Assembly: GCF_030272615.1 (NCBI RefSeq)
Contig: NC_081405.1
Location: 470,322,008 to 470,386,007 of the forward strand
Source: Cryptomeria japonica
Lineage: Eukaryota; Streptophyta; Pinopsida; Cupressales; Cupressaceae
Direction of reading: 5' to 3'
Length of the DNA stretch: 64,000 bases
The translations under genes and the position numbers were made by a program. Positions within the stretch are counted from its first letter, which is position 1; each line of letters opens with the position of its first letter. Below are positions 50,426 to 63,009 of the stretch, piece after piece. The notes beneath the pieces were generated by a model. That model did not search any database, was not told the origin of the DNA, and saw nothing but the letters and a program-made list of their open reading frames with translations.

Positions 50426-52218
50426 TGTAATGTCCCCTTCTGGGATTTACCATACTTCAATCCTGAAACAACAATTTTGACTTAAAATGAGAGTTCTATC
50501 AAAACTGAACACATTTCGTTATAACATTTAACTTAAAATTCCAAGAACAACTGGGAAAATACAACTTATCTTGATAGCTTTGCCTTAGACAAACTGCTTC
50601 TTAACAAAGTTGCTCTGTAAATCTAGTATAAGTCTGCAACAATACTTTCGTCTTAAATCTGTTATACTTTCTTTATAAATCAGCCATAATCATTAATCCC
50701 TCATAGAAATCTGTTATGAACTTCTCACAATCTTCTGATTAGTGGTCTGCGGTGCATATATTTTGCCTATTAAAACACACACCATATACTCAAACACCCC
50801 CCCCCTTTCTAACTTGAATCCTTCTTCCTTTTATATGTTTAAAGTGCCTCTTCATGAAAGGAGTAAACCATTTATATTATCTTTGTGAAAAGGTTCGTAA
50901 CCTTTCACAAATATAAATATTATTGTTTTTTATGATAACTGTCGTTTATTTGCTGCTTTATTAACATGCATCATTTAATCATCACCACATTGTGTTTATC
51001 AATTAGAATATTAAACGATCCCTACACAAATTGTATTTCTGAACTGCCCTTTTCAATGTGAATTATAACTCCCAAATGAATCGCCACCTTAAGCTAGTTG
51101 TCATCGCAGTATCGGATTAATATTTGTTTGAATTGCTAATACTGAGATCCTTAATTACAAATCAGCTCTTTTGAATCATAAACTTTGCAAGTCGCTTTCC
51201 TCCATTTAGTCGGTATACAATGCATATGACCGTCCTCCTTACTTGACGGTGATTGCTGTCTTAATATACTTACGTCTTTATTTTACAATTAATCTCTGTT
51301 ACCTACATAAGGCGTTGCTTCCAATTGTGACCACTACCAATGATCACTATCACCGTAATTGTTTTGCTTAAGCGATATCTCAGACTGTAATTACTGTCTT
51401 TGTTGATCGTTGCCTTGCCTTACAATGAATTGTTCCTTATTTTATTTTGTTTTTTGCTATCTTGGAGATTCGTTGTTTAGATGTCGCCAACCGAGTTGCC
51501 TTGAGAAGGCCACTGCTCGATAGAACGATCCAAGTATGGAAGAGAAGTAAGAAAGGAAATAATCCCCTCATGATGTTAACATGGCTCACCATAATGTTTG
51601 CGCTCAACAATTATATGGGTCGGTTATCACCAACCTAATCTCCCTGTAGAACTTTATCGCTTATCATGATTGCTGACTGGTTACTGTGACATCTTCTGAT
51701 TACGTAATTAAGTATAACTATGATACATATTGCAGACTTTATCAATATTACTATTAAATTCTGTATAAGAACATTATTAGGCTTCATATATTAAGCATAC
51801 ACATTAAGCACATCCCCCATGCATATCACCAAGAATAAAGATGTTACTGGCTGGAACTTAAGAACAGTTCTGATCTGATCTGATTGATGGCTCTTCATCA
51901 TAATTATTGCTGCTTATTGTTTCACCTTAATCGCTTCTCTTTATATATTAATCGCTGCTCCTTATTATTAAGCGTTTCCTTCCCTTTCATTAGTTTGTAT
52001 AATTCTTGGGCAATTTGAAATATGTGTTGTCTTTATTTCCATAATCTTTATTAATCATAGTCTCATTAAATCTTTAATGAGACTATCTTAATTGTTTCCT
52101 TCTTCATATATCTTTGTAATAGTTCATTTGGGCCTTGCATTATCTTTATAGATAATACAAGGAGCTTTCGTTTAGTTGTTTGGTTCTAGAGTTCTAGCAT
52201 ATGGATGGGGACATGACA
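50426..52218. mobile_element. Solo LTR, TGTAATGTCCC family, copy 3
   Basis: 1,793 bp from TGTAATGTCCCC to GGGGACATGACA. Five A's lie on both sides (50421-50425 and 52219-52223), a fitting but low-information duplication. No coding region inside. Confidence 0.75.
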
Positions 52219-52223
52219 AAAAA

Positions 52224-53229
52224 TGGATAAAAACAAAGCAAGAGAGTTTGTTTCATATCTGTTAAACAAAAATTGAGGAATACGTAAAACTTCTTTCCAA
52301 ATAAATTCTTCTATAATATTCTAGGTAGCTAATGAACACTTGCGCATGAATAGAAATAGCAATGTAACCACCATGGAAGATCGAATGACTAATCTTCAAT
52401 TCTCTTTGTTGAATGACAAGCAAGAATGGAATTATAGCCTTTTGGAATGGTATTTCATTTTTGCAATGAAAATGAGCTAATATGAATTTGTTTTAGTGTT
52501 TGAAATGCTTCGATTGGCACTTTTAGCATTAGGAATTCATATAGTGCTACTGAGTCAAAGTCAAAGGTGAAGAAAAAGGCAAAATAAATTATATCAAAAA
52601 AGTGTCCAATTCATTGCAATCTACTTGGATCCTCTCGGGTTTGTCTTGAATGAACCCAATCCCTTCTACCACCACCTTGGAAGAATTCTCTCAGGGGAAC
52701 CATATTGGACTATAGATTTGGTTTGAAATGTACTTGGATACGGCTAGTACCAAACTATGAGTTGTGAGACAAAAGAATAGTTGTAATCATCTATCATAAT
52801 AACGATTAACAAATGGAAAATAATACTATTATTGCACATGTAGTGTTTATTAAAATACTTGACAGTGCAGAGAGGTCACAAAATACAGGCGTTATTGGAT
52901 AATGGAAATCCTATTTGAATGACCAACAATTCTTAGTTAAGACACTACTATTGGTTTAGCTGTTCAAAACTGGTATTTTAAGTACACTACAAAAGCTTGC
53001 AATTAGTAAATAATACAAATTGGGTATGAGTACAAGTACAAGAATATATATATGGGAATATATGTCCATGTATCAAAATAATAATTATAAGAACAATGAT
53101 ACTCATAATTGCCAATAAATAGAATATTTAAATACTTCATATTCATAATTCACAAATTGAAAATACTGAAGTCCTAAAATGTCATTACATGATGAAAGTT
53201 CAAATTACAATATATAATAGTTTTCATAT
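52224..53229. other. Unassigned intronic sequence
   Basis: AT-rich, no gene recognised. Short broken frames only. Confidence 0.5.
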
Positions 53230-53930
53230 TCTTTTTCATCAAAAGCATCAAGGTCAACATTTGTTTCTATTTATTTTGAACCAGAATCAATTGGATTGGC
53301 TCTCCCACTAGATGTGTCAAGTGCAGAAGCGAGCTCATCTATAGAGACTTAGACAAGTTGTGCAACTATAGCATCTATATCAGCACATTTAGGGGTTAGA
53401 TTCGAATTCTTTGTCACACCATCATTGTATTCAGGTTTCTTATGTGACAAGAGACGAAGATTTTTAGTGTATATAGACCCTTCTACTCTTTTTTTGCACC
53501 CAAATAGTTGCACATGGCTCATTGGATGGAGTATCCACTCCATTCCACTCAGCTGAAGAAGTTGTAAGCTGTTGATGTTGCATACACCATTTAATATGTA
53601 ATTTTATAAATTCAAAAGATAAATTATAAAATTATATTATTATAAACTATAATATATAGCATGATAACATAAAATGAAAAACGAGAAATATGAAAAATAG
53701 AAAGATACATACTTAAGATGGAATTTTAATTGCAAGAGGTTGCAAGTAAATGGAGCGTGGACCATCTAGATACCATTAATCATGAGAATCATTCCTATAT
53801 TTGTCTAGAAGAGTAGAAACATCATGATTATTTGAGATATTAAGTGGCCAAACTCGCTTAATACAATATTTGGAATATCTTCATCTGAAAAGTCTTTCTA
53901 AATGTAGCTTTACAGCTAGTAGCAACCTCC
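53230..53930 (-). pseudogene. hAT 4 transposase, C-terminal remnant
   Basis: On the minus strand, 53925-53730 reads VATSCKATFRK, then phrases like SEFGHLI and LDGPRSIYLQPLAIKI, matching the region before the hAT dimerisation domain. 53560-53440 gives a degraded match to the dimerisation phrase (CATIWVQKKSRR). Stops and frameshifts are frequent. It continues at 56062 beyond the inserted LTR. Confidence 0.55.
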
Positions 53931-56061
53931 TATCATGACCTTTTCACACATCGCCCCATTGCAAATGGGGACCTCCTGTTCCCGCTTTCTGCATTTTGTT
54001 AGTTTTGGGTTTTTTTGGCAGCTAGGTGGCAATTTTGAGTTCCCGAGTCTCATTGTTTGACATGATGATGCCTTGAGGTCTTCAAAGTGCTAGTAATGTT
54101 TAAATTTTAAGTTTTGAAGTCAATAGGATGAAATGTTTAAAAACTGTTAAAATGTCAATATGTTACTAAATTTTGCTTGAGTGTTGAGGTTGCAACAAGT
54201 TTTGAAGTTTGAGTGTAAATGTGTTTAAGTGTTGCAAATTGGTGTGAATTTTGTGCAAGAGCGTCAAATGTCTTTATAGGAGTTTTTTTTTCCACCCCTC
54301 AAATACAGTTAAAATGTGAAAAGTCCCGATGGAAATAGAATTTCCACTAAGCTCAAATGCACAATTCAATAAAATTGACATGTTTGGGCTTTTACAGGGT
54401 GAAAATCATCATTATCGAGATGGAAAACATTTTTCTCTCATGAAATTAAGGCATAAAAGTGATCTGTCCTGATGGAGGCGTTTTTCCATTGAGTTTCAAG
54501 TATTTGTGGGAAAATCACGATTTATCCCATCCATATCCAACCATATCATTGAAAAGATGTAGAAGAAGGATTTCGGACAAGCAAAGAGACCATCTTTTGT
54601 TGACAACAATTTTATGTGATCACGAATTCATTTCCAAAGATTTCAGTTTTTTCTGTTTTTTGTTTTTTGTTTTATTTATTTATTCTGATTAAAGCAGCAA
54701 TAAAGATTATAAATAGGAGGCAACCACATGGTTGCCATAAAGAACCAACAAAACAGATTAACCATGCATTAAACTTTAGTGTTAGGTTAGGAGCTTACAT
54801 GGTACATCTGGATTCTCCACTGTGTTTGCCCCGATGGAGGTTGTTTTTCCACCAGGCCATTATGAGAGAAAATGTATAAGGAAAGTGTGTCCAGATGTAC
54901 TACGACTTTTCACTAGGAGACAAATGATCAAGTTAAGTGCAATGATGTGTCCAGATGAGGTTCAAATCACCACTAGATTGGAAAATGAGTGTGACGAAGT
55001 GAAGTGTGGACAAATTTACATTGTCCTGATGAGGTGCGTTTTTCCACTGGAGGTAAAATGATGATTAAGTGACAGATTTATTTGTCCAGATGGAGTTTGA
55101 ATTTCCTGTGGAGACTATGTTGATAAAGTTGACAAGTTTTAGTAAGATTTTTGTGTCCAGATGGACGTTTTTCCATTGGGAGATGCTTTTACATGAAATG
55201 ATGAATTTTAATAGTCCAGGTAGGCATCATTTTTCCCCTGGAGTCAATTTGGGGATGCAAAGTGTGAGAGATTTTCGAGAATTGTCGTCTACATGCTGCA
55301 AGTTTGAATATAATCATTGAAGTTTGGTGATTTTGTTTAAATTTTGCATGCATTTGTTGTTCTAATTGCCTCCAAATTTAGACTAGAGTTTGCTTTCACG
55401 TATTTTAGAGTGGATGAAAGAAGTCTTGAATGCATTTGAGTTAAATTTGTTTAATCCACACCACTAGCCTCTTGCTGATTGTAAATTTGCCTTGTGTGGT
55501 CAACTGGAATTTGAATAGAACTTAACTTCAATTACTGTACGTCCATTGGTATGCATTGCCTTGATGATATTTATGTTGATGGTAATAATTTGAACATCTA
55601 TAAATCTATCTTAGATGATTGCACTAAGCTTGCGTTGACTTTTTTTTGATGGTGAAACCTTGCCTAGTTGAATTTCATTGAATCATTCATAATGTCATGC
55701 ATTCTAGGTTAGATAGTCTTAGAATAGAACTTCTAAATCCTCATCCTTTTTGCATTTTATTTGAAAATTCTTTGTTAGAATACATCGAGAGTTAGAATTG
55801 CAAAATCATTTGAAATAATTGGCAAACCCATGTCCATTCTTGATAACCTTGAATCATTTAGAACAATTACGTAAGTCCCCAAGTGAAAACAACAAATCAC
55901 ATCAGCCATTGAGTTACATCCACATGTCAAGAAGTGACTGTAAGAACCTTGGAATCGTCTTAGTTGATCAGATTAGCATCTGAGGTGATTTTGTTCAAGA
56001 GAGGGTAAAATACTTTGGTATTTTATTCTGTGTTCGATTGTGCCTAAAAACACCATCAACA
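53931..56061 (+). mobile_element. Solo LTR, TGTTGTGA family, copy 3, in hAT 4
   Basis: Starts TATCATGACCTTTTCACACA (the first bases diverged from TGTTGTGA) and runs to ACACCATCAACA. The flanks are CCTCC and CGTCC, one mismatch. The first 60 bases match 11561 and the reverse of 62082. The right part shares phrases with 14640-15185 (GCAAACTTGC-like, GTCAACT, ATGCATTGCC-TTGATG). It carries its own hairpin array at 54328-55240. Confidence 0.8.
54328..55240 (+). repeat. Array of about ten short hairpins, second type
   Basis: The motif (C/T)CC(A/T)GATGGAG, a short spacer, then TTTTTCCA(C/T)TGG recurs near 54328, 54415, 54467, 54829, 54891, 54950, 55024, 55085, 55155 and 55216. CCAGATGGA and TTTCCATTGG pair to make each a small hairpin. 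Spacing in the second half is 59-74 bp. Confidence 0.8.
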
Positions 56062-56550
56062 CGTCCCCATCCCTATATGATGGCACCCTCCTCAGAAATT
56101 AAAATACCTCATTGCTATAATACTTTGGTGACAAGTAAATGCTAAGAGATGTGAAGGGGTGGTCATCTTGTTTTGATTATCAACCATAATCTTTTGCACA
56201 ATTTTGAAAAATGTTTCCATTGAGTCATGTTTGTTGGATTCTATCATTGCTCTTATTTTCTTCACCATGGATTCCATGCCATCATGAATTTAGCCTGACA
56301 TGAGCGAACCGTGTCAACATACCTAATCATGTCGATGGTGAGCTCAATGAAATTCAAAACAAATTCCACACAAGTGCACCACTCATCATTAGGATCAATG
56401 CTCCTTTTGTGCTTGATTGGCTCTATATAATCTTACAAGCTATTGATTATTGTAGAACTCAAGGTCCCTTGCACCTTCACAAGTTGTCTTAAGACAATTG
56501 TGTGAGATGGAAATTGAGTTTTGGCAACCCAATATGGTATAAACAAATAC
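56062..56550 (-). pseudogene. hAT 4 transposase, middle part
   Basis: On the minus strand, 56430-56100 reads DPNDEWCTCVEFVLNFIE, then a Met-rich helix, MVKKIRAMIESNKHDSMETF and IMVDNQNKMTTPSHLLAF. This order is characteristic of plant hAT/DUF659 transposases just before the dimerisation part. It is broken by stops and interrupted by the LTR to its left. Confidence 0.7.
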
Positions 56551-56553
56551 ATG

Positions 56554-57032
56554 TCAGATATCAACATTAAAAAATAAAAAAAGAAAAAGTATATAAAAAA
56601 AAAGTGCCTTCAACAACACCAACTTGGAGAAGTCACTTAATATGCCTTGTGACATATGATGATTAGTGACAGATATTTGGATCTCCTCACCCTCCGTGTA
56701 GATTTGTGTTGTAGTGTTTTGCAATATGAAATTGAGTGAGTTAATTGCAAATGGTGTGCAAAGCATCTTGCAGAGTTTTTTTTGACTGGTTTTGCATCTG
56801 GTCTTACAGCAAGGTTGTGCACTACTAATTTTGGATCTAAGCATGGCATGTTAGCGTAAGACCATGCAAAATTGACTTGTGTTTCCTTAAGAAAGTCCAC
56901 GATATTCTGTTTTTCTTGGTCTGTGAGAGACTTAGCATCAAGCACATTCTTCAAATTGTCCTCTGTACCCATGTTGATGGTGTCAGTCTCTTCATTGAGT
57001 AGTGATGATCTTTCTTGAAGCGAGGGAACCAT
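56554..57032 (-). pseudogene. Ty3/gypsy pol fragment before RT
   Basis: On the minus strand from 57032: VPSLQERSSLLNEETDTINM and NLKNVLDAKSLTDQEKQNIV, then VNFAWSYANMPCLDPKLVVH and RPDAKPVKK. This is the conserved lead-in to the Ty3/gypsy reverse transcriptase (FAWSY-DMPGLDP-VVH-L). The frame then decays. It abuts the hAT 4 remnant, so the junction is a nested insertion or deletion. Confidence 0.82.
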
Positions 57033-58399
57033 GGTAGCAGGTCAACTTGCATTCACCAATTCTTCTATTTTCAAATTTGTCATTATCCACTTCGTCTTTT
57101 AGTGCTCTTTTCAAATTTGCAACAGTCATTTGTACTCAAAATTGACAAGTCAAGTTGGCGCACTTTTACATGGTATTGTATTAGGGGGTTTTGTCTTTTT
57201 GGGAAGTTAAACAATTGTTAACTAGTAACAAAATGTAAACGGTCTGTAGCTTGTTTTGCTTCTTTCGTCTCTATAAGAAGGAAACCAAGACCGTATGGAG
57301 GGTTCTAAATTCTATTTTGGGGCAATGGCATGTTGTAAAAGATTTTGATACAGAAATGGAGAACTTGCTGTGAAATTGTGTTCTTGATCTAGGTTCAATT
57401 ATTTGATGAAATTAATGAAAAGATATCATTTGGATGTCTCCAATTTGTGTTTTTCATTCTCATATGAATCAATATACTAATGATATATTGGATTTGTCAA
57501 TGCACTTTTATCTCTTTTGTAGGATTATTACAATTGGTTTTCTTAAATAGAAATTAAATTCTATCGAATAGATTACAATGGATAGAGAAATTCAATTTGG
57601 ATGAAGATGAAGGGCCTATGATCGAGCTGCTTGCACATTTATGTCATGCATAAACATAATTCAGTGCCAAATAATTAGAAATCCCACCACTGAAGGAACA
57701 CGCATTAATTCTGTGGATAGACTCTGTTGCACTGTGGAGAAGGCACCAATTAGTTTCAGCTCCAAAATAGATAAAATATAAACACAACTTTTTACTTTGA
57801 ATTATGGTAGTAGGATCTAGTTTGTTTTTTCATTTTTCTATTTTCACCTCATGCCTGTGAATAATAGAAGATACAATGATAATTTAATCAAGGCTGTAAT
57901 TAAATAAACCTTTGAAAATTGTGTGAGGCTTTATTTGCTTAAATCACCATATAATCTTGAAGAAATAAATAAAGGTGATATTGGTTCACCCACCAAGGTC
58001 TAGCAGAGCCTAAAGAGCATAAATTATTAGCCTTATTGGTTAATTCTTGTTCGTTGGCCAAGTCCGCCATTATACTTGAAAATAAGGTTTGGCATACCTT
58101 TAGAGTGTAATTACTCTCGATGTCTCTACTTAAAGTTTATATACACATAATACATGAAAAACTAGTTATGAAAATATGTATAAGAATTACATTTCGAATG
58201 AAACTTTGGCAAATTAGTAAAATAGCAAAATTGTTAATACTAAATAGTAAGATTTAATTTTTTAATTTTGAATAGTTGAATACTAAATAATATTTGACAA
58301 ATGAAATTTATCAAATTGGAGATTTCTATTATATCAAAAATATCATAAAGATGGTTACAATGAGTAGGATGATATCAAAATAAGTACAGATGTCAAAAT
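57033..58399. other. Unassigned intronic sequence
   Basis: AT-rich, with no gene or repeat recognised. It may hold the left end of hAT 3. Confidence 0.45.
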
Positions 58400-59640
58400 G
58401 TAGTGAAGGGAGACTTCTAATCGTCCCCAAACTCCTCATCACTGAACTATTGGACTCATGGTCAAGCTCCTCCAAACTAACACTAACCATTCCTGCATCT
58501 AAAGTTGTAGCATCCTCATCAGTCTAAGTTGGCTCCTCAGGCTCTACATCCCATCGTGCTGTTACACTCTCTTTGTACACAATTGTCTTGTGGTCAATGA
58601 GACACAAATTGCTATGTACCAAGACAAGCTTCTCTGCTTGTCTAGAGGTAAGTCTATTCCTCTCAAGGGAGGGGATGGAGCTATAATAGACTTGTTCCTC
58701 TTAGCAACTAAAGAACTAGAAACCTGAAATAGAAAACGAACGGCTAGAGTGGTAGTCAAAGATTTTGGTCCATGGTAGTTCCACCACAAAATTGCGTCCT
58801 CCTGTGCCATAGTTGCCTTATCCATTGGGGCCGCCTTAGAATAACCCGTAAGAGTGGCAAATTTGGTCCATTAAGTGTGAACCGTGCTGGCATCAGAAGT
58901 ATCATACATCAATGCACCAAAAGAACCTTGCCTTCACTTTAGCATCTTGAATTAGTGTAACACTGCTAAGCATAGTTTTGTATCGCTTAGGATTCAATTC
59001 AAAGACATTCATATGCAAGGGAGTCTTGAGCTTGTCCCATCTCTGTTGAATGATTGGCTGAATGTGCTCATTGTAGAATGCTAAACTAGGGTCCTTCACT
59101 CGCACAACCACCCTAATCTAGTCAAGCATAGGATCGATGCACTCATACACGTCTCCATGGTTAGGTGCATCCCCATCTCATACCCTATGACCCGGTAAAT
59201 TGGAGCAATGATGGAGACTATGTGTTTTACGTCACTCCAAAATACATGACTCTTCACTATATCCTTCACCTTCCTCCTGTACTCTGTCTTGGACTCCGCA
59301 CACCAATTCCAATCTGCTGTCATAACCATGAGTTGCAGTGCCCCTTGCAACTCAATCATCTTCTCCATTAAAACATTGATCTTGGAATAGTTCTTATGTA
59401 AGAACGGTCCTGAATTTGGTCTCAACGAGTAGCACATATAATGGTCCTCCCACAATAGATATCATCTCCCTATAATAATGAGATCGAGCTACATGAAATG
59501 GGATGCAATTGGTAGAGAAGAACTTGCCAATGTCATCATCTATCTCATCTCTCAATTGCACATTAAACAAATCAGATATGCGGTTGCTTTGCAAGTTGTA
59601 TTAACCCTTATTCTATCCAACATGGGCCATGGCACTGGAA
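58400..59640 (-). pseudogene. hAT 3 transposase, DUF659 to C-terminus
   Basis: On the minus strand, 59594-59394 reads ISDLFNVQLRDEIDDDIGKF and IPFHVARSHYYREM (DUF659 start, close to hAT 2 at 27795). 59455-59096 covers the middle (AADWNWCAES-like phrase, VFWSDVKHIVSIIAPIYRVI). 59111-58902 has HIQPIIQQRWDKLKTPLHMN. 58825-58600 gives the dimerisation part (EDAILWWNYHGPKSL, VAKRNKSI). Several stops are present. It is the same family as hAT 2, with the N-terminus across the LTR at 62083-62650. Confidence 0.85.
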
Positions 59641-59658
59641 GTGGAAGGTCTTGATACT

Positions 59659-62082
59659 TGTTGATGTGTTTTTTACGCACATGCGAACACAAAATAAAAT
59701 ACCAAAGTATCTTATCCTCTCTTGAACAAAATCTTTTGGATGCTGAAGATTTGCTTAAGGTTCATCCAAGAAAGACTCCAAGGTTCATGAATGTAGGGTC
59801 TCTACGTGTGGATAAGCTCTGTGGTTTGATGTGATTATGCTGGAATCACAGGGGGACTTACATTCGATTGCCTGAATGCTTTGATATGTTGGAACTTGAG
59901 TCCTATCTACTCACTGGGAGATAAAAAAGAGCAAAAGATTGAGGGTTTAGGGAATCTACTCTAGGACTTAGAATGTAAGAATATGGATGAACGACTAGGT
60001 GGAGTCCTACTGGGCTAGGTCTCACCATCAACTAGAACAATCTGACACTAGCTCAGTGCAATCTTCTAAGGGACGCTTCGAATATGTTCAAATCATTACC
60101 ATCAGACATTGATAACCATTCAAGTTAATGCATGAACAATATACGCATAACAATTTGAAGTTAAGCTCATTCAATGCTAGTTAACCACTTAGGGCGCACT
60201 TACAATCAGTAAGAGGCTAGTGGTATGGACTAAGCAGATTCCACATGAATACATTCAACAACTTCTTCCATTCAATCTAATTTATTTATCATCTAACATG
60301 AGGATCCAACAATAAACCATGCACATTGTAAAGAAACAACTCACTTCACCATAACTTCAATGAAGATAGAGTTCATTTACAACTTAGGCAACAATTTCTA
60401 CCTTCTCCTCCTACTTTACTCTAACTTCTATTCTATTCTCTTTAGACTATCTATTGACTATTAACTACTAACTCTTAACCCTTTACAAATGAAGAGCTTG
60501 AGCCTTTTATAGTGCTTTTAATACAATTCAACGACCCAGATCAATTTGAGATCAATGGCCAAGATTTTACAATGAAAACCCTAATTAGGTTTTGTTACAA
60601 CAAACTCAATTTGGCCAATTAGATAATTACAACACATTGGTATGACCAATAGATAGCAAGGGTAGGTGCCTCGGAGTTTGTGCCATTGTTGGTGAGTTAG
60701 GTACATTGCATCTAGACATGCTGATGTGGAACCCCTCTGATTGGTGAATGGTGATTGGGATGCCATCTAGGATGCCACTTCAACTTGCACCTTTGTAGAC
60801 TGGATAGATTCATCATCATGAAGAGATATCAAGAGATATCTCTTGATCCTCAACATTATCTAGCTTGCTCAAAGTAGTGGTGATGGGAATTATTGATATA
60901 GCTAAGTCCTTCCATCCTTGCTTGCTTGCCTTGGAGTGATTGTATGATCTCTCCTTTGCTATCTTATAATCTCTCCATGTCAATATGATAGAATGAGAAC
61001 CTTGAAGATATCCTGCTCTACTACTTGCAGCTGCTGAATATTTGAAGTTTTTTAACCTAGTAGCACTTTAAGACTTCTTCATACATTCAAGGTATTCTTG
61101 ATGTTGATGAAACTTCTTGAAGGCCTCTTCCTTGTATCTTGACCTTGATGCTGAAATTCTCTCCTTGAGATCCTTGTTCCGATCCTCCTTCAACCTGCCC
61201 CATTTGATCTCTTTCCTTACCTCCTGCAAAATGAACAATTGCACATCAAACACACATGATATACAACTTGATCTAATCTTTGATTTTTTGATGATTTCTT
61301 TCTAAATCTAATCTAAGGATTGACAGTAATCGGTGAATTTGCTGTGTGAAAGGCAAACTTAATGTCCTAGAGCAAATCTGGGCTGTCTTAAGGTGAATTT
61401 GCTGGCTGATAAAGCTTGCTGGCTAAGCGAATTCGCTTCTCTTTGGTGCTAAAATGATGAATCTCGCCTGTTCCAAAAGACTAGACCCACATCTCCAATC
61501 ATGAAGGTCAAGGTAGGAAGTTGTTTTACAAGTTAGTCTTTCCATCAGGATTCATATATGGAATATAACATTTAAGTATAAGTTCTTATACTTTAAATTA
61601 TATTCCATATATATTGTTAGGATGTTTGAGAGTGGTTTCAAACCTCCAGGAGTTATAATGCAAAATCTAGTTTTTGGAAGATGCTTCAAATTTCCAGACT
61701 TAGTCAAATTTCAGGGCATTTCAGGATTAGGATGACATTCCAGACTTCTAAAACGAGTTTGCTCTGACCTTGATGTAAAGGACAGGACCTAGGAGGACAC
61801 CATGCATTCAACCAAGGTTTGATTTAGCAACTTGAAGCTTGACCAGATAGTACACAAAACCTTAGGAATGATCTAAATAACCTCCTAATCACCCAACTAA
61901 CTTGATTTCCACTCCACCTTGAGGAGATGCACCCAACTTGATGACCTTTGAAACAATCAAACCCTTCAATGCAAAGGCTAAGACACAAACAACCAACAAC
62001 AAAACCAAAAGAGCTAACCCTAGAAAGCAAAAAATGGGGGGTCCCCATTTGTGATGGGGCGATGTGTGAATACCTCACAACA
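59659..62082 (-). mobile_element. Solo LTR, TGTTGTGA family, copy 4, in hAT 3
   Basis: 2,424 bp on the minus strand. The plus-strand left end is TGTTGATGTGTTTTTTACGC and the right end is GATGTGTGAATACCTCACAACA-like. Flanks ATACT (59654-59658) and ATACC (62083-62087) make a 5-bp duplication with one change. It contains the TATATGGAATATAAC hairpin (61552-61614). Near 61320-61470 it has a few GTGAATTTGCT and AAGCGAATTCGCTT phrases in place of a long array. No gag or pol. Confidence 0.85.
61552..61614. repeat. Hairpin with TATATGGAATATAAC arms, copy 3
   Basis: ATATATGGAATATAAC / TTATATTCCATATAT outer arms and TTTAAGTATAAG / CTTATACTTTAA inner arms. The best-preserved copy of the hairpin shared with 9890 and 12004. 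Confidence 0.8.
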
Positions 62083-62650
62083 ATACCACTTGTACTCTTG
62101 CTTGCAAAGTATGACCAAAAGTCTATGGCTAGCTTTGCTGAACATGTTTCCTGTGAGACTAAGTAGTAGGCATTGTAGCTGTAGTATCGTCAGGAACACC
62201 TCAAAGCTTGTTGATCTCAGCTCTATATTTTATGTTTGCCGGTTTTTCCAAAAAACGTACATATGGCCATGCCTTTTTCTCAAATAAAAAGGTGTCAATT
62301 AACTCTAGCAATGCTGCCATACCATTCTAGACCACAAAAGTTGAATTTCCACTTCCTTGTGCCACCACCTGTATCTGATGTGTTATGCATTTTTGTTGGA
62401 AACTGTTTACGAGAAGACCAACGATCATAAGGACTCTTAGCATACTTTCCTAGGATTGTGGATGGGCACCGTAGACTAGCTGCTGCACTTGCCATGGAAC
62501 TAGTTTGGGCTTCAGGATCAGCCGCATGGTCACCCCCCTTAGCCTCAGGCTTATTGTTTAATTCAGTTTCACTATGAGAATGAACCTTTACCTCATCCTC
62601 ACTCATGTCATGAGAGCTCAACAATGCAATAAACAATATAAATTCCATAG
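62083..62650 (-). pseudogene. hAT 3 transposase, N-terminal part
   Basis: On the minus strand from 62648: MEFILFIALLSSHDMSEDEV, then CPSTILGKYAKSPYDRWS and a half BED-like finger FNFCGLEWYGSIARV. hAT 2 shows the same order ([15 protein letters not shown], then [10 protein letters not shown]). A frame break follows and the LTR is inserted in the linker before the DUF659 domain. Confidence 0.75.
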
Positions 62651-62710
62651 GTGCCTAGTTTCAGCTTAGTTTATTAAATTATTATTTAACAAACTTGAAA
62701 ATAAAATTGG

Positions 62711-62844
62711 AATCTTGATGGGAAAGTGAAAAATGAGCAGTCTTACATTGAAATGAATGTATGAATATGCATTATGGCTGCAAATGCATATTCATACATT
62801 CATTTCAATGTAGCACTGCTCATTTTCATTTTCTCGTCAAGATT
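62711..62844. repeat. Near-perfect 134-bp hairpin
   Basis: Left arm 62711-62773 (starting AATCTTGATGGG) and right arm 62783-62844 (ending CGTCAAGATT) are complementary with few mismatches, around a 9-base centre ATGGCTGCA. The inner 30 bases of each arm (ATTGAAATGAATGTATGAAT and onwards) pair perfectly. It lies just upstream of the hAT 3 N-terminal coding part. Confidence 0.88.
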
Positions 62845-63009
62845 CATGAAAATGAAACTTACAAAAAAAAGAGCAAAATATACCAATTGAAAAAACAATA
62901 AAACATACGTACCTTTTGCTTGAAAAATCCTGCCAAATGGATGTGGAATCCGTCTCGTCTCTTCTTGCACTTGCAAAATTCTCCTTCTCACCCTCCTTCA
63001 ACTTGCAAA

